From NCBI GenBank assembly GCA_001593855.1, contig LUCC01000003.1, positions 1 to 33,681 of the forward strand: a DNA stretch of 33,681 nucleotides. Direction: 5' to 3'. Positions 32,215-33,681 of this stretch are shown piece by piece. The stretch is from Candidatus Hecatellales archaeon B24 (GTDB taxonomy: Archaea > Thermoproteota > Bathyarchaeia > Hecatellales > Hecatellaceae). Under the pieces are notes generated by a model. It did not search any database. It was given only the letters and a program-made list of their open reading frames with translations, and had not been told where the DNA came from. Position numbers and translations under genes: made by a program. Within the stretch, counting starts at the first letter, position 1. The number at the start of each line of letters is the position of its first letter.

Positions 32215-32459
32215 TTGAAAGCCTCTTCCAAAGTTTACGCTGTAAGCCTGCTTGGAATGGCAGCCGTCGTCATAGTACATGTTTTATAGTGGGAAGACAG
32301 GGAGCTTCTAAACGTGTTCTCCGACATCGTGATTCAAGCCTTATTTTTCATCCTTGTAATTTTAGCTTTAACCAGGTTGGAAGCCTCGCGAACATGTTCA
32401 CCGAGTTAGGCCTCATTCTCCTAGCGCTTTCCTTCTACATTCATAGAAGAGAACTTTAA
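32215..32459 (+). pseudogene. Broken small membrane-protein gene
   Basis: From a TTG at 32215 the frame gives KVYAVSLLGMAAVVIVHVL, then a TAG at 32287-32289, then WEDRELLNVFSDIVIQALFF and ILVILALTRL. Near 32370-32385 sense moves to another frame, giving GSLANMFTELGLILLALSFY and IHRREL to a stop at 32459. Read together these make a plausible three-helix protein of about 80 residues, now with one stop and one frameshift. It begins 4 bases after the V4R stop, which suggests a shared transcript. It could equally be non-coding sequence with chance hydrophobic frames; confidence is low. Confidence 0.35.
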
Positions 32460-32468
32460 CCCTTAATT

Positions 32469-33681
32469 TCACATGCGTTTAGGCGTTGGTATTCCAAGCA
32501 GGTTTAGGCAGTTGCCTAGAACAGTTCTCACGCCTTTCACAAGCCACAGCCTTGAGGCTCTGAGGCTTCCTGGTTCAGCCTTCAACACGGGCAGGTTATC
32601 GTAGAAGTTGTTAAAAACCTCGGCAAGCCCGTTCGCATACTGCGTTAAAAGTTCAGGTTTCAACTCGTCTGCAGCCTCGGTGAAGACTTCGGGAAAGCGT
32701 GCCAACTCTATTATAAGGCTTCTTTCAAGCTTGTGTTCAAGAGATTCAGGGGAGGGTTTCGGAAGCTTTTTCGCTTTAGCCTTTCTGAGAATGCTTGAAG
32801 CTCTCGCATAAGCGTACTGGATGTAGGGTCCACTGTTAGCCTCGAAGTTTAGAACCCTATCCCAGGTGAAGTTTACAACTTTGAGGGGTGAGACGTTCAG
32901 CATCGCGTATTTGATGGCTCCAAGCCCCACAGCCCTTGCGATTTCATGTTTAAGCGTTTGAGGCAGGCTTGGGGAGCGTTTCTCCACCTCCTGGTAGGCC
33001 ATGTTTTCAGCTTCCTGAAGCAGCTCGTCGAAGGTTATATAGCGGCCTCTACGCCTTGACATTTTATAGCCTGGAAGCTTCACAAGCTCGTAGGCGCAGT
33101 GATGTAAGCCTTCTAGGGCTTTTTTAACGCCAAGAGTTATGAGGGCAACCTTAAGCTGGGTTTGAGCAAGCTTCTGGTCTACTCCTATAACGTTTACAGC
33201 CCTGTCAGCCCACTTGAACTTTTCTAGGTGGTAGGCTATGTCGCGTGTGGTGTAGAGGGTTGTTCCATCCTTCCGGGTGAGGGTAGGAAGCTTGTCATGG
33301 TAGTTAAGCCTGTCTTTAACCCCTAACCTTAAGGCTGCCTCCTCAACGTCGAAGACTAGGGCTCCCTCGCTGAGTCTAACATAGCTGGTCTGCCTTAGGA
33401 GGCTTAAAGCTTTTTCAACCTTACCCTGCCATACTAGGCTGCTTTCCCAGTCCCAGCGGTCAAGGCTTATTCCAGCCCTCTGCAGCGTCTGCCTGAAGCC
33501 TTTAAGGCAGAGCTGAACCATGCCTTTAACCAGGCTTAAAGCCTTCTTTTCCCCTTTCTCGTAGCTTCTGAGGATTTCATCTACGCTTGTCTGCGGGTCA
33601 GGGTCAGAGTTAACTCCATCTATGATGGTGTAGAGAGCTTTCCTGTTCTGGTCTTCCAGCTCGGCGGCTGTGGCTACATAT
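32469..33681 (-). CDS. argS: Arginyl-tRNA synthetase, C-terminal part (5' end outside window)
   Basis: The frame runs open to the window edge and covers about 403 codons. The Met at 33521 is internal: sense continues upstream as TSVDEILRSYEKGEKKALSL. Class I ArgRS signatures: TLYTTRDIAYHLEKFKWADR, NVIGVDQKLAQTQLK, the KMSKS-equivalent YKMSRRRGRYITFDELL, and the anticodon-binding segment FEANSGPYIQYAYARASSIL, ending in the conserved LLGIPTPKRM tail. The HIGH motif lies outside the window. Converges on the broken membrane-protein gene with a 9-base gap. Confidence 0.95.
   Translation of the reverse strand, partial: YVATAAELEDQNRKALYTIIDGVNSDPDPQTSVDEILRSYEKGEKKALSLVKGMVQLCLKGFRQTLQRAGISLDRWDWESSLVWQGKVEKALSLLRQTSYVRLSEGALVFDVEEAALRLGVKDRLNYHDKLPTLTRKDGTTLYTTRDIAYHLEKFKWADRAVNVIGVDQKLAQTQLKVALITLGVKKALEGLHHCAYELVKLPGYKMSRRRGRYITFDELLQEAENMAYQEVEKRSPSLPQTLKHEIARAVGLGAIKYAMLNVSPLKVVNFTWDRVLNFEANSGPYIQYAYARASSILRKAKAKKLPKPSPESLEHKLERSLIIELARFPEVFTEAADELKPELLTQYANGLAEVFNNFYDNLPVLKAEPGSLRASRLWLVKGVRTVLGNCLNLLGIPTPKRM

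Noticed and set aside
1-33681. CRISPR arrays, insertion sequences, integrases, rRNA
   Set aside because: Scanned by eye for regular repeats, transposase motifs and RNA genes; none found. Only short inverted or paired repeats are present.

Overview
The window is a gene-dense stretch of an archaeal chromosome. The evidence is the set of archaeal information-processing genes: aIF1A, aIF2-beta, aIF5B, RNA polymerase subunit K, a TATA-binding protein, Rio1 kinase, a KH-domain protein, an archaeal-type phosphoglycerate mutase and a MetRS with a fused C-terminal tRNA-binding domain. The mix of gene families (LarB, a LarA-like protein, a B12-type radical SAM protein, a MtaA-like UROD-family protein, a HisA/F-related protein) and the heavy use of TTG and GTG starts would fit an uncultivated TACK-type archaeon such as a Bathyarchaeia member. 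That placement is an inference from gene content only. I see no transposases, CRISPR arrays, rRNA or tRNA genes, and no gene-free gap above about 260 bases.

Layout. 1-4613: a translation-factor cluster on the minus strand (S-adenosylhomocysteinase, aIF2-beta, DUF424, aIF1A, then Rio1 and a KH protein cut by the window edge), interrupted by a plus-strand MFS transporter. 4747-7414: plus-strand MetRS and a PHP-domain phosphoesterase. 7450-10938: minus-strand aIF5B, an archaeal MiaB-like tRNA methylthiotransferase and a 54-residue acidic protein. 11087-13195: a membrane pyrophosphatase whose signature residues predict K+-independent proton pumping. 13211-19490: a six-gene minus-strand run (DegT-like protein, LarB, rhomboid-like protein, B12-type radical SAM protein, ornithine-cyclodeaminase-family protein, sirtuin). 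19573-21510: a sugar-isomerase-like protein, RNA polymerase subunit K and a small membrane protein. 21479-26967: phosphoglycerate mutase, M29 aminopeptidase, RimI-like acetyltransferase, site-2 protease and a LarA-family protein. 27089-29453: a minus-strand run of an unknown small protein, family 4 uracil-DNA glycosylase, a THUMP-less ThiI-like protein and a HisA/F-related protein. 29528-33681: a UROD-family protein, an extended TBP, a broken V4R-domain gene, a broken small membrane-protein gene and the C-terminal part of arginyl-tRNA synthetase.

The most interesting signals are proteins that keep a familiar fold but have changed at key positions. The TBP carries an extra C-terminal domain of about 105 residues with a CxxCxxxCxxC cluster, and is divergent from a V4R ligand-binding-domain gene. 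The DegT-family protein has lost both the PLP-binding lysine (Ser188) and the PLP-anchoring aspartate (His159). The LarA-family protein lacks the residues that hold the nickel-pincer cofactor. The ThiI-like protein lacks THUMP but keeps the PP-loop and a CxxC. The V4R gene is split by one missing base in a G run, and the small membrane-protein gene after it also looks broken, so this end of the window is either decaying or contains sequencing errors. All residue comparisons were made by eye from memory of the families.
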